From Massilia sp. W12 (lineage in GTDB: Bacteria; Pseudomonadota; Gammaproteobacteria; Burkholderiales; Burkholderiaceae_D), in NCBI RefSeq assembly GCF_037300705.1, contig NZ_CP147776.1:1116001-1180000 (forward strand): 64,000 nt of DNA. Reading direction: 5' to 3'. Position 1 is the stretch's first letter, and every line of letters begins with the position of its first letter. Below, one piece after another: positions 9,690 through 19,019 of this stretch. Below the pieces are notes generated by a model. It was given only the letters and a program-made list of their open reading frames with translations. It was not told the DNA's origin and did not search any database. The translations under genes were made by a program, and so were the position numbers.

Positions 9690-11375
9690 TTATTCCGCAT
9701 ACTCCACCAGCAACTGCACCTTGGTCTGGCCGTTGAAGGTATTGGCGTCCAGACGGAAGGCCACTTGCGCCTGCGGGGGCAGGCTTTGATTGTGGCCAAA
9801 CCAGATCGCATCATATTGCCGGCCGCGCTTTTCCAACACCAGCTTTAAATGCTTTTCCTTCAGAATGCGCTGATTCGTGATGCGGAATTCGTCGCAAAAC
9901 AGCGGCGGCGCAAAACCCTGGCCCCAGACTTCACGCTCCAGCAATTCCAAAAACGTGGTGCTGTAACACTCTTCTTCCAGCGCGCCATCGGTTTCCACCA
10001 CCCGCTCCAGCGTCGCCTGTGACAGCCACTCCAGGCCGACTTGTTCAAACGCGCGCGCAAAATCCTCGTAATGCTCTGCGGCAATCGTTAAACCCGCCGC
10101 CATCGCATGGCCGCCGAATTTTTCAATAATGTGCGGCGCGCGCTTGGCCACCAGATCCAGCGCATCGCGCAGATGAAAACCCGGAATCGAGCGTCCCGAA
10201 CCTTTCAATTTGCCATGCTCGCCCGGCGCAAAAGTGATCACCGGACGATAAAATTTTTCTTTCAGGCGCGCCGCCACAATGCCGATTACGCCGGCATGCC
10301 ATTCCGGGTCAGTGACGCAAATCGTATGCTGACTGGTGGGGAAATCATCCAGATGAAACAAGGCGCTTTCCTGCATATCGGCTTCAATTTCACGCCGCCG
10401 CAAATTGATATCGTGCAAATCCTGCGCCAATTGCTGAGCGCGCTCGGCGTCATCCGTGATCAGGCATTCAATGCCCAGTGACATATCCTGCAAACGGCCT
10501 GCCGCATTCACGCGCGGCCCCAGCGCAAAACCCAGATCAAACGGCCCGGCCAGGCGCGCCTCGCGCCCGGAGACGCGAAACAGCGCCGCCACGCCCGGCT
10601 GCATACGTCCGGCGCGCATGCGCTGCAAACCCTGCGCCACCAAAATCCGGTTATTCGCGTCCAGCTTCACCACATCCGCCACCGTCCCCAGCGCCACCAG
10701 ATCCAGCAAACTGTCCAAACGCGGCTGATTCGCAGCGTCAAAGCGTCCCTCTGCGCGCAACTCGGCGCGCAGGGCCAGCAAAACATAAAACATCACGCCC
10801 ACACCGGCCAGATTTTTGCTCGGAAAAGGGCAGCCGGCTTGGTTTGGATTCACAATCACCGCAGCATCCGGCAGGCGTTGCCCAGGCAAATGGTGGTCTG
10901 TCACCACTACCTGCACCCCGTATTGCGCGGCATACGCCACCCCGTCCACACTGGCAATCCCATTATCGACCGTGATGATGATATCCGGCTGCTTGCTGGC
11001 CAAGGCCAGGGCGACGATTTCCGGCGTCAAGCCATACCCGTGCACCGCGCGGTCGGGCACAATGTAATCGACTTGCGCCCCCAGCATGCGCAAACCACGG
11101 ATGCCAACCGCACAGGCGGTGGCGCCGTCGCAGTCATAATCCGCCACAATCAAGAGTTTTTTGCGCGCGCCAATCGCCTGCGCCAAAAACTGCGCCGCCT
11201 CTTGCAACTGCAACATATTCTGCGGCGGCAGCAGGGCTTTTAATTCATGCTGCAATTCCTGTGCTTGCTGCACCCCGCGCGCGGCGTAAATGCGCGCCAA
11301 CACCGGATGAATCCCGGATTGCTGCAGTAACAGCGCCTGACGCTGTGAATATTGACGCTGACTGATGCGGGTCAT
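9690..11375 (-). CDS. recJ: single-stranded-DNA-specific exonuclease RecJ
   Basis: RecJ is the 5'-3' ssDNA exonuclease of the RecF recombination and mismatch/base excision repair pathways. The 561-residue protein shows DHH-family motifs: VADYDCDGATA (motif I), TVDNG, and VTDHH (motif III). A downstream GSGRSIPGFHL stretch matches the DHHA1 region. The ATG at 11375 overlaps the stop of the upstream gene as ATGA, which fixes the start and shows translational coupling; a longer in-frame extension upstream is rejected. Length is normal for the family. Confidence 0.95.
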   Translation of the reverse strand: MTRISQRQYSQRQALLLQQSGIHPVLARIYAARGVQQAQELQHELKALLPPQNMLQLQEAAQFLAQAIGARKKLLIVADYDCDGATACAVGIRGLRMLGAQVDYIVPDRAVHGYGLTPEIVALALASKQPDIIITVDNGIASVDGVAYAAQYGVQVVVTDHHLPGQRLPDAAVIVNPNQAGCPFPSKNLAGVGVMFYVLLALRAELRAEGRFDAANQPRLDSLLDLVALGTVADVVKLDANNRILVAQGLQRMRAGRMQPGVAALFRVSGREARLAGPFDLGFALGPRVNAAGRLQDMSLGIECLITDDAERAQQLAQDLHDINLRRREIEADMQESALFHLDDFPTSQHTICVTDPEWHAGVIGIVAARLKEKFYRPVITFAPGEHGKLKGSGRSIPGFHLRDALDLVAKRAPHIIEKFGGHAMAAGLTIAAEHYEDFARAFEQVGLEWLSQATLERVVETDGALEEECYSTTFLELLEREVWGQGFAPPLFCDEFRITNQRILKEKHLKLVLEKRGRQYDAIWFGHNQSLPPQAQVAFRLDANTFNGQTKVQLLVEYAE

Positions 11376-12493
11376 AAAACGTCCCGCACATCGGCGCCAG
11401 GGGCGGGCGGGGCAATCGGCGCGCGCGTATTCTGCGGCAAGGCGCGCAACAGGCTGCGCCAATCCGGGCGGCGCCAAAAACACATCCGCCGCCACGACTG
11501 ATATTCCCAAACCTGGGCTTGGCGCTCATCGCACAAAACCAGGCGGATGGCGCGCCCGGCGGCCTGTTGCAAGAGCGGCGCAAATAAAGACGCCTCCAGC
11601 GCGGCAAAGGCGGCGCGCCAGCTGCCCCAATCGCCGGCCAAAGCATGCTGACTCAAACTGTCATCCAGCAAAAGCAAATTGGCGCTGTTTGGCGGCGTAC
11701 AGGCGGCCAGCGCCTGCAACAGCGCATCGCCCTGGCGCACTTGCAGCGCGGGCGCTTGCGCCTGCAGCGGCTGCGCCGCGCCGCCCCATAACCAGAGCGC
11801 ATTCACCGGCGGCAAACCGCTTTCCTGCCGCGCCTCATTCACAGGATCAGCAAACCAGGCCATTTGAATTTCATTTTGCAGCTTGCGCCAGCGCCGCTCG
11901 GTTTGACTGGCGGCATGTTTGGGCAGCCAGATCTCAATATTGTGGCCGCAAGCCGCATCCAGACTGGCGCAATCCAACTCCCGCCAGGCGTCGGCGCGCA
12001 ACAGCCAGTGCCGCGCATCGCCCCAATGCAAAACCAAGCCTTCTTCCTGCAACAGCGTTTGCGCGCTGGCGAACAGGGCGCGCGCATGTTCCTCAGACAA
12101 GGCTAATTGGCGCGCATCCGTCAACACCAGATGATCGCGCGCGATGTGCAAATAAACCGGCGACAGCACAAACCAGGCCGCATTCGCGTCTTGTGCGCCG
12201 GCTGCGCCCCAGTGCGCCGCCAGCGTGGCGGCGGGCAGGGCGTGGCAAGCCGGGCCAAACAGCGCCTGCCACAGCTGCGCCTCATGCGGCAGACAGCGCG
12301 CATAGTCAGGCGCCGCCGGCAGCGCATGCTGGCGCGCGTGGCTGAGCAGGGTTTGGCAGGCCGGCATGCTCAAATCGCGCAACAGATCGCGCGCCAATTC
12401 GGCTGGCGGTAAGGAAAAAGGCAGCAGCACATGGCAGGCGCGCGTATGTGCAGGCAGGCTAAGAGGGGGGCAAACAGCGGCAAAATCGTTCAT
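11372..12493 (-). CDS. RpfE-like conserved protein upstream of recJ
   Basis: 373 residues without signal peptide, rich in Ala, Leu and Trp. It corresponds by position and composition to the betaproteobacterial and xanthomonad gene next to recJ, often called RpfE-like in the literature and without known biochemistry. Segments such as CLPHEAQLWQALFG and ARHWLLRADAWREL are the most distinctive. The ATG at 12493 opens 62 bases from the divergent lolC and was chosen over a start 26 codons upstream that would invade the shared promoter. Its stop overlaps recJ by 4 nt, so the two form one operon. Confidence 0.65.
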   Translation of the reverse strand: MNDFAAVCPPLSLPAHTRACHVLLPFSLPPAELARDLLRDLSMPACQTLLSHARQHALPAAPDYARCLPHEAQLWQALFGPACHALPAATLAAHWGAAGAQDANAAWFVLSPVYLHIARDHLVLTDARQLALSEEHARALFASAQTLLQEEGLVLHWGDARHWLLRADAWRELDCASLDAACGHNIEIWLPKHAASQTERRWRKLQNEIQMAWFADPVNEARQESGLPPVNALWLWGGAAQPLQAQAPALQVRQGDALLQALAACTPPNSANLLLLDDSLSQHALAGDWGSWRAAFAALEASLFAPLLQQAAGRAIRLVLCDERQAQVWEYQSWRRMCFWRRPDWRSLLRALPQNTRAPIAPPAPGADVRDVL

Positions 12494-12555
12494 GCCGCAA
12501 TTGTATGGCAAACTGGCGTTTTTCACTGACAGGCTTGTGCGCCAAGTCATACCCC

Positions 12556-13836
12556 ATGGGATTTTTTTCAACAGAGCGCTTTGAATGGCGCATCGGCTTG
12601 CGTTACACGCGCGCCGGCAAGCGCAGTATGCGCAATGGCTTTATTTCGTTCAGCTCCATGTCGTCCATGTTGGGCATCGGGCTGGGCGTGGCGGCGCTGA
12701 TTATTGTGATGTCGGTCATGAACGGCTTTCAAAAAGAAGTGCGCGACCGCATGCTCTCGGTTTTGGCGCATATCGAAGTGTTTGATGGCCGCGCCAGCGA
12801 AGGCGCGCCCGATCCAGCCGCCTTGCAACCCTGGGCCGAACAAATCGGCAAACATCCGCAGGTGCGCGGCATCGCCCCCTTTGTCGAAGCGCAAGCCATG
12901 CTGATGAATGGCGAAACCTTGCGCGGCGTGCTGGTGCGCGGCATCGTCCCTCAGCAAGAAGCCAAGGTTTCCGAGATTCACAAACAAATGCGCCAGGGCG
13001 GCCTGGATTTACTCAAAGACGGCAGCTTTCATGTGGTGCTGGGGCGCGAGCTGGCGCGCATCTTGCGGGTGGAAGTGGGCGATAAAATCACCATCATCGC
13101 GCCGCAAGGCCAGGTGACGCCAGCTGGCGTCAGCCCGCGCTTAAAACAATTCACCGTCATGGGCTTATTTGACTCCGGCCATTATGAATTCGACTCCACC
13201 TTCGCCTACATCGCCCTGGGCGACGCGCAAAAGCTGTTCCGCGACGCCAGCCCCCTGGGCCTGCGCGTGAAAATCGCCGATATGCAACAAGCGCCGGAAG
13301 TGAGCAAAGAACTGGCGCAAAGCCTGCCGGCGGCCAGCTATGTGCGCGACTGGACCAGCCAGAACCGCAGCTGGTTCGCCGCCGTTAAAACGGAAAAGCG
13401 CATGATGTTCATCATTCTCTCCATCATCGTCGCCGTGGCCGCCTTCAATCTGGTCTCAACCCTGGTGATGACGGTGACAGACAAGCAGGCCGATATTGCG
13501 ATTTTGCGTACCCTGGGCGCTTCGCCGGCCTCGATCATGCAAATCTTCATCATCCAAGGCAGTTTGATCGGACTGCTGGGCGCTGCCGGCGGCGTGATTT
13601 TCGGCGTGCTGGTGGCCTTGAATGTCGGCTCCATCGTTTCCTTCATCGAAGGGCTGGCCGGGGTGCAATTTTTACCCAAGGATATTTACCTGATTTCCAG
13701 CATGCCCTCCGATCTGCACTGGGAAGACGTGATCTATACCGCCGCGATTGCGATTGCGCTGTCGTTTGCCGCCACCATCTACCCCAGCCTGCGCGCGGCC
13801 CGCGTGCGCCCGGCTGAGGCTCTGCGTTATGAGTAA
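12556..13836 (+). CDS. lolC: lipoprotein-releasing ABC transporter permease LolC
   Basis: LolC/LolE is the inner-membrane permease that, with LolD, releases outer-membrane lipoproteins to LolA. The 426-residue protein begins [14 protein letters not shown], the family start. It has one N-terminal transmembrane helix ([15 protein letters not shown]), a large periplasmic domain, and three C-terminal helices (about 280-400) ending PAEALRYE, as in MacB/FtsX-type permeases. Only one LolC/E permease gene is seen, suggesting a LolF-type homodimer or a distant lolE. The ATG at 12556 fits homologue length. The stop overlaps lolD by 8 nt. Confidence 0.93.
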   Translation: MGFFSTERFEWRIGLRYTRAGKRSMRNGFISFSSMSSMLGIGLGVAALIIVMSVMNGFQKEVRDRMLSVLAHIEVFDGRASEGAPDPAALQPWAEQIGKHPQVRGIAPFVEAQAMLMNGETLRGVLVRGIVPQQEAKVSEIHKQMRQGGLDLLKDGSFHVVLGRELARILRVEVGDKITIIAPQGQVTPAGVSPRLKQFTVMGLFDSGHYEFDSTFAYIALGDAQKLFRDASPLGLRVKIADMQQAPEVSKELAQSLPAASYVRDWTSQNRSWFAAVKTEKRMMFIILSIIVAVAAFNLVSTLVMTVTDKQADIAILRTLGASPASIMQIFIIQGSLIGLLGAAGGVIFGVLVALNVGSIVSFIEGLAGVQFLPKDIYLISSMPSDLHWEDVIYTAAIAIALSFAATIYPSLRAARVRPAEALRYE

Positions 13837-14515
13837 AGCTATGCACGTTCTAGAATGCCGCGCCCTGGGCAAAGATTATGAACAGGGCAAACAGCGCTTG
13901 CAGGTCTTGCGCAATATTGAACTCAGTGTGCAGCGTGGCGAGCGGGTGGCGATTGTCGGCGCTTCCGGCTCCGGCAAATCGACGCTGTTGCATCTGCTGG
14001 GCGGGCTGGACGCGCCCAACGGCGGCGCAGTGCGCGTGATGGGGCGCGATTTTGCTGAGATGGATGAAAAAGCGCGCGGCGTCTGGCGCAATCAGCACAT
14101 TGGCTTTGTCTATCAATTTCACCACCTGCTGCCGGAATTCACCGCGCTGGAAAACGTCGCCATGCCGCTGCAAATTCAGCGCCTCAAAAACAGCGAAGCG
14201 GCGCAGCGCGCTGAACAGATTTTGCAGCGCGTCGGCCTGGCTGCGCGCATCAGCCACTTGCCGGGCGAACTGTCCGGCGGCGAGCGCCAGCGCGTCGCCT
14301 TGGCGCGCGCCCTGGTGACGCAGCCGGCCTGCGTGCTGGCCGACGAGCCGACCGGCAACCTCGACCGCGCCAACGCGCAACAAGTGTTCGCCCTGATGTT
14401 GGAGTTAGCGCAAACCCTGGGCACCGCCTTCGTCATCGTCACCCACGACATGGAGCTGGCAGGCCGCTGTGACCGCATCTTGCGCTTGACCGAAGAGGGG
14501 TTAATCGCTGCATGA
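13829..14515 (+). CDS. lolD: lipoprotein-releasing ABC transporter ATP-binding protein LolD
   Basis: The ATPase of the Lol release complex, 228 residues. Walker [10 protein letters not shown] (44-52), Q-loop region [12 protein letters not shown], signature [15 protein letters not shown] and Walker [12 protein letters not shown] are all intact, followed by the H-loop VTHDMEL. The HHLLPEFTA segment is typical of LolD. The ATG at 13829 lies within the end of lolC (8-nt overlap), so synthesis of permease and ATPase is coupled. Confidence 0.95.
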   Translation: MSKAMHVLECRALGKDYEQGKQRLQVLRNIELSVQRGERVAIVGASGSGKSTLLHLLGGLDAPNGGAVRVMGRDFAEMDEKARGVWRNQHIGFVYQFHHLLPEFTALENVAMPLQIQRLKNSEAAQRAEQILQRVGLAARISHLPGELSGGERQRVALARALVTQPACVLADEPTGNLDRANAQQVFALMLELAQTLGTAFVIVTHDMELAGRCDRILRLTEEGLIAA

Positions 14516-14839
14516 AAGTGCTGGCGGCGCGAGATCAAACGCGGTGCGCCGCCTCTGCTCGTGTAGGCGCAATCAAGCCCTGTCCCTCCCCCCCGGCCTG
14601 GTTTGGCGTGTGGGCTGGGTTGAGCAAAGCGATAACCCGGCGTCTGACCCCTGTTGATGCAAAAAGGAATTTGAGTTTGCCCATCCGACACCGGTGGAAC
14701 CCAAAATGAATAGGAATTCCCCCGCCAGCCGTCAATCACCTGTTTGTGTGCGATCCATCGCTGAGCAAATAAACCTCAGCAGTAAAGCCTCTGCACAAAG
14801 GCCAAACCAGGCGTTGGTGCAAAGGCCGCGCTGCAACGC
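14516..14839. other. intergenic region after lolD
   Basis: About 320 bases with no supported gene. It contains a short GGGTT...AACCC inverted repeat around 14617-14638, resembling common intergenic repeats, and no clear terminator. Confidence 0.4.
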
Positions 14840-15349
14840 TCACACAAAACAACGCAGCACTCTGTAACGCAAGCCTCGCATATAGGCTTGCACCGCCTGT
14901 TCAGCCGCGCTTCTGGCTTTTTGTTCAGACGCTTCCATCGTTTGCGTGAATTTACGCACTCTTTCAACCCAGGTGCTGCTGTCTTCATCCTGGCTGAATG
15001 CCTTCAGATATGCCCGCATAATGTCAGGCTGTATGATCATATTGCTATTTATCTTGTTAAAAGCGAAATTTTCAAGGTAAGCGGCGACAAAGGCGTCAAT
15101 TGAAGCATAGTGTTTGCACATGTACGGGTCGCGCGGGTCGGCAGAATAGCAGTGCTCCGCAACCTTGCCTTGCCATACAACGAGATGTGTCGGATAGCTG
15201 TTGGTATCGATGCCGAGATAGCGATCCGGCACGTAGTCGGCGCTGAAGAAAAAATGCAAATCGCCAAGGCGCGCTTTGTCGCAGTTCAAGGCGAGCAAGC
15301 CTGACCGTAGTAACTCTCTAAAGCAGGCAGTACGGAATCTATTCATCAT
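14840..15349 (-). CDS. hypothetical protein
   Basis: 169 residues, visibly less GC-rich than its neighbours. It is a soluble protein with a C-terminal helical, charged region (about 120-160) and several Cys (including C39, and one before the final FV). No signal peptide or known motif is seen. The ATG at 15349 is followed by a second ATG, and no good ribosome site is visible. A perfect 16-bp tandem duplication lies 20-50 bases upstream. The atypical composition and lack of recognisable relatives suggest a transferred or lineage-specific gene. No function is assigned. Confidence 0.5.
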   Translation of the reverse strand: MMNRFRTACFRELLRSGLLALNCDKARLGDLHFFFSADYVPDRYLGIDTNSYPTHLVVWQGKVAEHCYSADPRDPYMCKHYASIDAFVAAYLENFAFNKINSNMIIQPDIMRAYLKAFSQDEDSSTWVERVRKFTQTMEASEQKARSAAEQAVQAYMRGLRYRVLRCFV

Positions 15350-15369
15350 AGGAGAGTGAGCCTTTTCAA

Positions 15370-15401
15370 AAAACAGGGTCTCAATAAAACAGGGTCTCAA
15401 T
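15370..15401. repeat. perfect 16-bp tandem duplication
   Basis: Two adjacent identical copies of AAAACAGGGTCTCAAT (15370-15385 and 15386-15401) lie in the leader of the hypothetical gene ending at 14840. This looks like a recent slippage or duplication event. Confidence 0.9.
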
Positions 15402-15433
15402 TAATGGTTGTGCGGTGTGGCGGCGTCTGACGA

Positions 15434-15781
15434 TCAAGCGGCGTCGGCTGCATAGTGATCCAACAACAGCGGCCAGGCCTCCAATAGATAATTTTCCGCC
15501 TCCACCTCGCTTTGTGCCGCCTGCCGCAACAAGGCTTCAATCTGCTCTGCCGACGCCGTCTGCTGATCCTGCAGCCAGGCTGCAATCAAGCTTTGCGCCT
15601 GGGCAAACAAAGCCGCGCCATCGGGCGCAGGCGGCGCATCTGCGGCTTCCAGCAGGGCCAGCACGGTGTCGCCGATGCGTTGCGCAAACGCGGCGCGGCT
15701 TTCATCCTCTGCGCGGCGCAGCGCGCAATCTGTCCCGCTCACATGCAGGCTGCCGCCTTCATAGCGCAGCTCCAGCCTCAT
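15434..15781 (-). CDS. hypothetical protein coupled to the M48-like lipoprotein
   Basis: 115 residues, Ala- and Glu-rich. A short beta-like N-terminus (MRLELRYEGGSLHVSG) precedes a largely helical body. There is no signal peptide, so it is probably cytosolic. Its ATG overlaps the stop of the upstream lipoprotein gene as ATGA, making it a coupled partner. The family is not recognised. Confidence 0.6.
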   Translation of the reverse strand: MRLELRYEGGSLHVSGTDCALRRAEDESRAAFAQRIGDTVLALLEAADAPPAPDGAALFAQAQSLIAAWLQDQQTASAEQIEALLRQAAQSEVEAENYLLEAWPLLLDHYAADAA

Positions 15782-16845
15782 GGCGTCAGCGGTTTTTTCT
15801 GCGCTTGCTTGGTGCGGACATCGCCGGCCGCCTTGTCCAGCGCCGACAAGCGCGCCGCCAGGTTTGGATGCAGGGCAGTGTGGTCGGGAATGCGCGTGGC
15901 CGGGTGGGCCTCGGCTAAGCGGCTCCAGAAAAAGCGCGCATTGCCAATCGGGTAGCCGGCCCGCACCAGCAGGAAAATCGCCAGATAATCCGCCTGCGCA
16001 TCCAAATCCGCCGGATACGGTTTGATGCCGCCATTCGTGATCAAGAGCGAAGTGTCGGGTTTGATCTGCAAAAGATTGTCGATCATTGCCGTGATGGCGC
16101 TATTGCCACGGATGCGGCCCGGATGGCCGAGCGCATTGTGCGCCATTTCGCGCGCGATCAAATACGCCACTTCCTCATCGCTGCGGGTAAACGCCAGCAT
16201 GCCGCGCGTGACCATCACGCGCGCCCCGTCGCCATAGGTGGCGACATTATCCGCATTGCCCAATTCCACCCGCATGCCGCAGGCGCGCGTCAGCGGCGCT
16301 TGCACCTGCAGCGTTTCGCCATCGCGCTGAATGGTCAGATTGACCCGCGTTTTGCCCGTCACCAGCGGCGCTAAAATGGTGGCGGCGATGCGCTCGGCGT
16401 TCATACCCTGCGGCAATTCACGGCCTTCGATTTTGAGCAGCACATCGCCGCGCTTGATGCCGGCCAGCGCCGCGCCGCTGCCCCCCAGCACACTCATAAT
16501 CTGCAACTGGTCATGCAAGCCATACACTTCTTGTGCGGCCTGCACGAATTCGGAGGAATAGGAATAACGGTTTTTCGCGGTGAAACCGAGCAGATTGCGC
16601 GCCTGGCTGCGGCACAGTTCGGCGTTTTTCAAGAGCAGCGGGGCGGCGATGCGGTCCAGCCGGTCTTGTTGCGCGACCAGCGCCTTGAGACTTTCCGCCG
16701 CCGGCGAGGCTTGCGGCGGGGCCGTCACAGTTTGCGCCGGCGTACCCTGCTGCGGCGCCTCCTGCGGCGGGGCGGGGGGCGGCGTATTGCAGCCGGCCAG
16801 GGCAAGCAGGGCGAGCAGAACAGGGGCTGGCGAAAAACGTGACAT
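15778..16845 (-). CDS. M48-like lipoprotein with PDZ domain, degenerate zinc motif
   Basis: 355 residues. Lipobox LALAGC puts the lipid-modified Cys at residue 19, followed by a Pro/Gln-rich linker. A PDZ-like domain (about 108-185, with GIKRGDVLLKIEGREL) precedes an M48-type region. Where active peptidases have HExxH this protein reads REMAH (R232-E233, H236) followed by LGH241. The downstream Glu ligand region reads DAQAD instead of ExEAD. The fold is probably kept, but zinc catalysis is doubtful, so it may act as a periplasmic scaffold or quality-control factor. It is coupled to the 115-residue gene downstream. Confidence 0.75.
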   Translation of the reverse strand: MSRFSPAPVLLALLALAGCNTPPPAPPQEAPQQGTPAQTVTAPPQASPAAESLKALVAQQDRLDRIAAPLLLKNAELCRSQARNLLGFTAKNRYSYSSEFVQAAQEVYGLHDQLQIMSVLGGSGAALAGIKRGDVLLKIEGRELPQGMNAERIAATILAPLVTGKTRVNLTIQRDGETLQVQAPLTRACGMRVELGNADNVATYGDGARVMVTRGMLAFTRSDEEVAYLIAREMAHNALGHPGRIRGNSAITAMIDNLLQIKPDTSLLITNGGIKPYPADLDAQADYLAIFLLVRAGYPIGNARFFWSRLAEAHPATRIPDHTALHPNLAARLSALDKAAGDVRTKQAQKKPLTP

Positions 16846-16926
16846 AAGGCAACTCCTTGAACCTGAAAAATGCCGGAATCTGAAACAACATCAGTACCTT
16901 AACTTGGCCTCAAAGCGCGCAATCGC

Positions 16927-17376
16927 TTACGCTTTTCCGGTGCTGCCAAAGCCGGCGCCGCCGCGTTCGCTGGCGTCGAATTCATCCACCACCTCAAAAC
17001 CGACTTGCAACACCGGCACAATCACCAATTGCGCCAGACGGTCCAGCGGCTGCAGCACAAACGGCGCAGCGCCACGGTTCCAAGTCGAGACCATTAACTG
17101 GCCCTGATAATCAGAATCAATCAAACCCACCAGATTGCCAAGCACGATGCCATGTTTGTGGCCCAGGCCGCTGCGCGGCAAAATCATGGCGGCATAGCCC
17201 GGATCAGCCAGATGAATCGCCAGACCGGTCGGAATCAGCACGGTTTGCCCGGGGGCCAATTCCAGCGGCGCATCAATGCAAGCGCGCAGATCCAGACCGG
17301 CGCTGCCCGGCGTGGCGTAAGCGGGCAGATAATCGCGCATACGGGAATCGAGAATTTTCAGGCTGACTGTTTTCAT
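16927..17376 (-). CDS. dut: deoxyuridine 5'-triphosphate nucleotidohydrolase
   Basis: dUTPase hydrolyses dUTP to dUMP and pyrophosphate, keeping uracil out of DNA and feeding dTMP synthesis. The 149-residue trimeric-type enzyme has motif 1 GSAGLDLRA, motif 2/3 [10 protein letters not shown] and GLIDSDYQG, and motif 5 [10 protein letters not shown] near the C-terminus. The ATG at 17376 gives the standard N-terminus [10 protein letters not shown]; a longer extension is not supported. It is transcribed divergently from glcD. Confidence 0.96.
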   Translation of the reverse strand: MKTVSLKILDSRMRDYLPAYATPGSAGLDLRACIDAPLELAPGQTVLIPTGLAIHLADPGYAAMILPRSGLGHKHGIVLGNLVGLIDSDYQGQLMVSTWNRGAAPFVLQPLDRLAQLVIVPVLQVGFEVVDEFDASERGGAGFGSTGKA

Positions 17377-17522
17377 ATTGATAAAATTGAAAAGATTAAC
17401 ATGATGCTTTTGACGGCAGATACAAACGCCATCTTGCCACATCAAGCCGCAATACGCTTTGAACTTGTAACAACAGGGGCAAAAAAGCGTTTATCATTGG
17501 TAAAAACAGGAGGGTAAGCGGC

Positions 17523-19013
17523 ATGCAGGAAATACAGCGGGAGGAAGCGGACTTGAGTGCGCCCCAGCGCGCCTTGCTGGCGGAATTGGCGCAAGCCTTG
17601 CCGCCGGATGTCTTGTTGCATGGCAGCGAGGCCACGGTGGCGTATGAATGCGATGGCTTGAGCGCCTGGCGGCGGCGTCCGTTTGCCGTCGCCCTGCCAT
17701 GGGACGAAGCGCAGATCCTGACCATTTTGCGCGCTTGCCGCAAGCACGGCATTCCGCTCACCCCGCGCGGCGCCGGCACCGGCTTATCCGGCGGCGCGCT
17801 GCCGGCCCCGGGCGGCATGCTGCTTTCCACCGCGCGCTTAAACCGGATTGTGCGGATTGACCCCGCCACCCGCAGCGCGCTGGTGCAACCCGGCGTGCGC
17901 AATCTGGCGGTATCGCAAGCCGCCGCCGCCCACGGCTTGTACTACGCGCCCGATCCATCCTCGCAAATCGCCTGCAGCATAGGCGGCAATGTGGCGGAAA
18001 ACTCAGGCGGCGTGCATTGTCTGAAATACGGACTGACGCTGCATAATGTCAGCGGCCTGCGTCTGCTCACCATGGACGGCGAGGTATTGGAAATCGGCGG
18101 CGGCGCACCCGATACGCCGGGGCTGGATCTGTTGCCGCTGATTGTCGGCAGCGAAGGCATGCTGGGCGTGGTCACGCAAGTGCGGCTGCGCTTATTGCCG
18201 CAAGCGCCTTGCGCGCAATTGATCGTCGCTTCTTTTGACAGCGTGAGCCAGGCCGGGCAGGCGGTGGCGGATCTGATCGCCGAGGGCATTATTCCCGCCG
18301 GATTGGAAATGATGGATCGCACCTCAGTCGCCATGGTCGAGCCGTTTGCGCGCGCCGGCTACGATCTGGACGCCGCCGCGATTTTGCTGTGTGAAAGCGA
18401 TGGCAGCGCCTTGCAGGTGGCGCAGGAAAGCGCGGATATGCAAGCGGTGTTGCTGCGCGCCGGCGCCAGACGGCTGCAAATTTCACACGACGAGCAAGAG
18501 CGCGCGCGCCTCTGGTCCGGGCGCAAAAACGCCTTCCCCGCCGCCGGCCGCATCTCGCCCGATTATTACTGCATGGACGGGACGATTCCGCGCCGTCATC
18601 TGGCGTATGTCTTGCAAAGCATCCAGCAAATGGAACAGGAATACGGTTTGCGCTGCGCGAATGTGTTTCACGCCGGCGATGGCAATTTGCATCCCCTGAT
18701 TTTATTTGACGCCAATGCGCCGGATGAATTGGCGCGCGCCGAGCGCTTTGGCGCGGCGATTTTGGAATTGTGCGTGGCGCTGGGCGGAACCATTACCGGC
18801 GAACACGGCGTCGGGGTGGAAAAACTCGATTCCATGTGCGTGCAGTTTTCGGCGGCGGAAAACAGTTTATTCCTGGCGCTCAAACGGGCCTTTGATCCGG
18901 CCAATTTATGCAATCCTGACAAAGCGATTCCGAGCCTGGCGCGCTGCGCCGAATATGGCCGCATGCATATTGCGCGCGGCGATGTGCGCTTTCCCCATTT
19001 ACCGCGTTTTTGA
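17523..19013 (+). CDS. glcD: glycolate oxidase subunit GlcD (FAD-linked)
   Basis: The catalytic FAD subunit of membrane-associated glycolate dehydrogenase, oxidising glycolate to glyoxylate. The 496 residues hold an FAD-binding type 4 domain (LTPRGAGTGLSGGALP, and IGGNVAENSGGVHCLKYG around 155-175) and a C-terminal domain with VFHAGDGNLHPLI and GEHGVGVEK. A strong AGGAGGG ribosome site precedes the ATG. It is first in a tight operon: glcE starts 6 bases after its stop and glcF 3 bases after glcE. A related lactate-type dehydrogenase is possible in principle, but the GlcD-E-F order argues for glycolate. Confidence 0.93.
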   Translation: MQEIQREEADLSAPQRALLAELAQALPPDVLLHGSEATVAYECDGLSAWRRRPFAVALPWDEAQILTILRACRKHGIPLTPRGAGTGLSGGALPAPGGMLLSTARLNRIVRIDPATRSALVQPGVRNLAVSQAAAAHGLYYAPDPSSQIACSIGGNVAENSGGVHCLKYGLTLHNVSGLRLLTMDGEVLEIGGGAPDTPGLDLLPLIVGSEGMLGVVTQVRLRLLPQAPCAQLIVASFDSVSQAGQAVADLIAEGIIPAGLEMMDRTSVAMVEPFARAGYDLDAAAILLCESDGSALQVAQESADMQAVLLRAGARRLQISHDEQERARLWSGRKNAFPAAGRISPDYYCMDGTIPRRHLAYVLQSIQQMEQEYGLRCANVFHAGDGNLHPLILFDANAPDELARAERFGAAILELCVALGGTITGEHGVGVEKLDSMCVQFSAAENSLFLALKRAFDPANLCNPDKAIPSLARCAEYGRMHIARGDVRFPHLPRF

Positions 19014-19019
19014 GGCCCC

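Noticed and set aside
14512-14709. Small frame overlapping the lolD stop
   Set aside because: It starts at an ATGA overlap but the product has no domain or typical composition and runs through a region with intergenic-repeat character.
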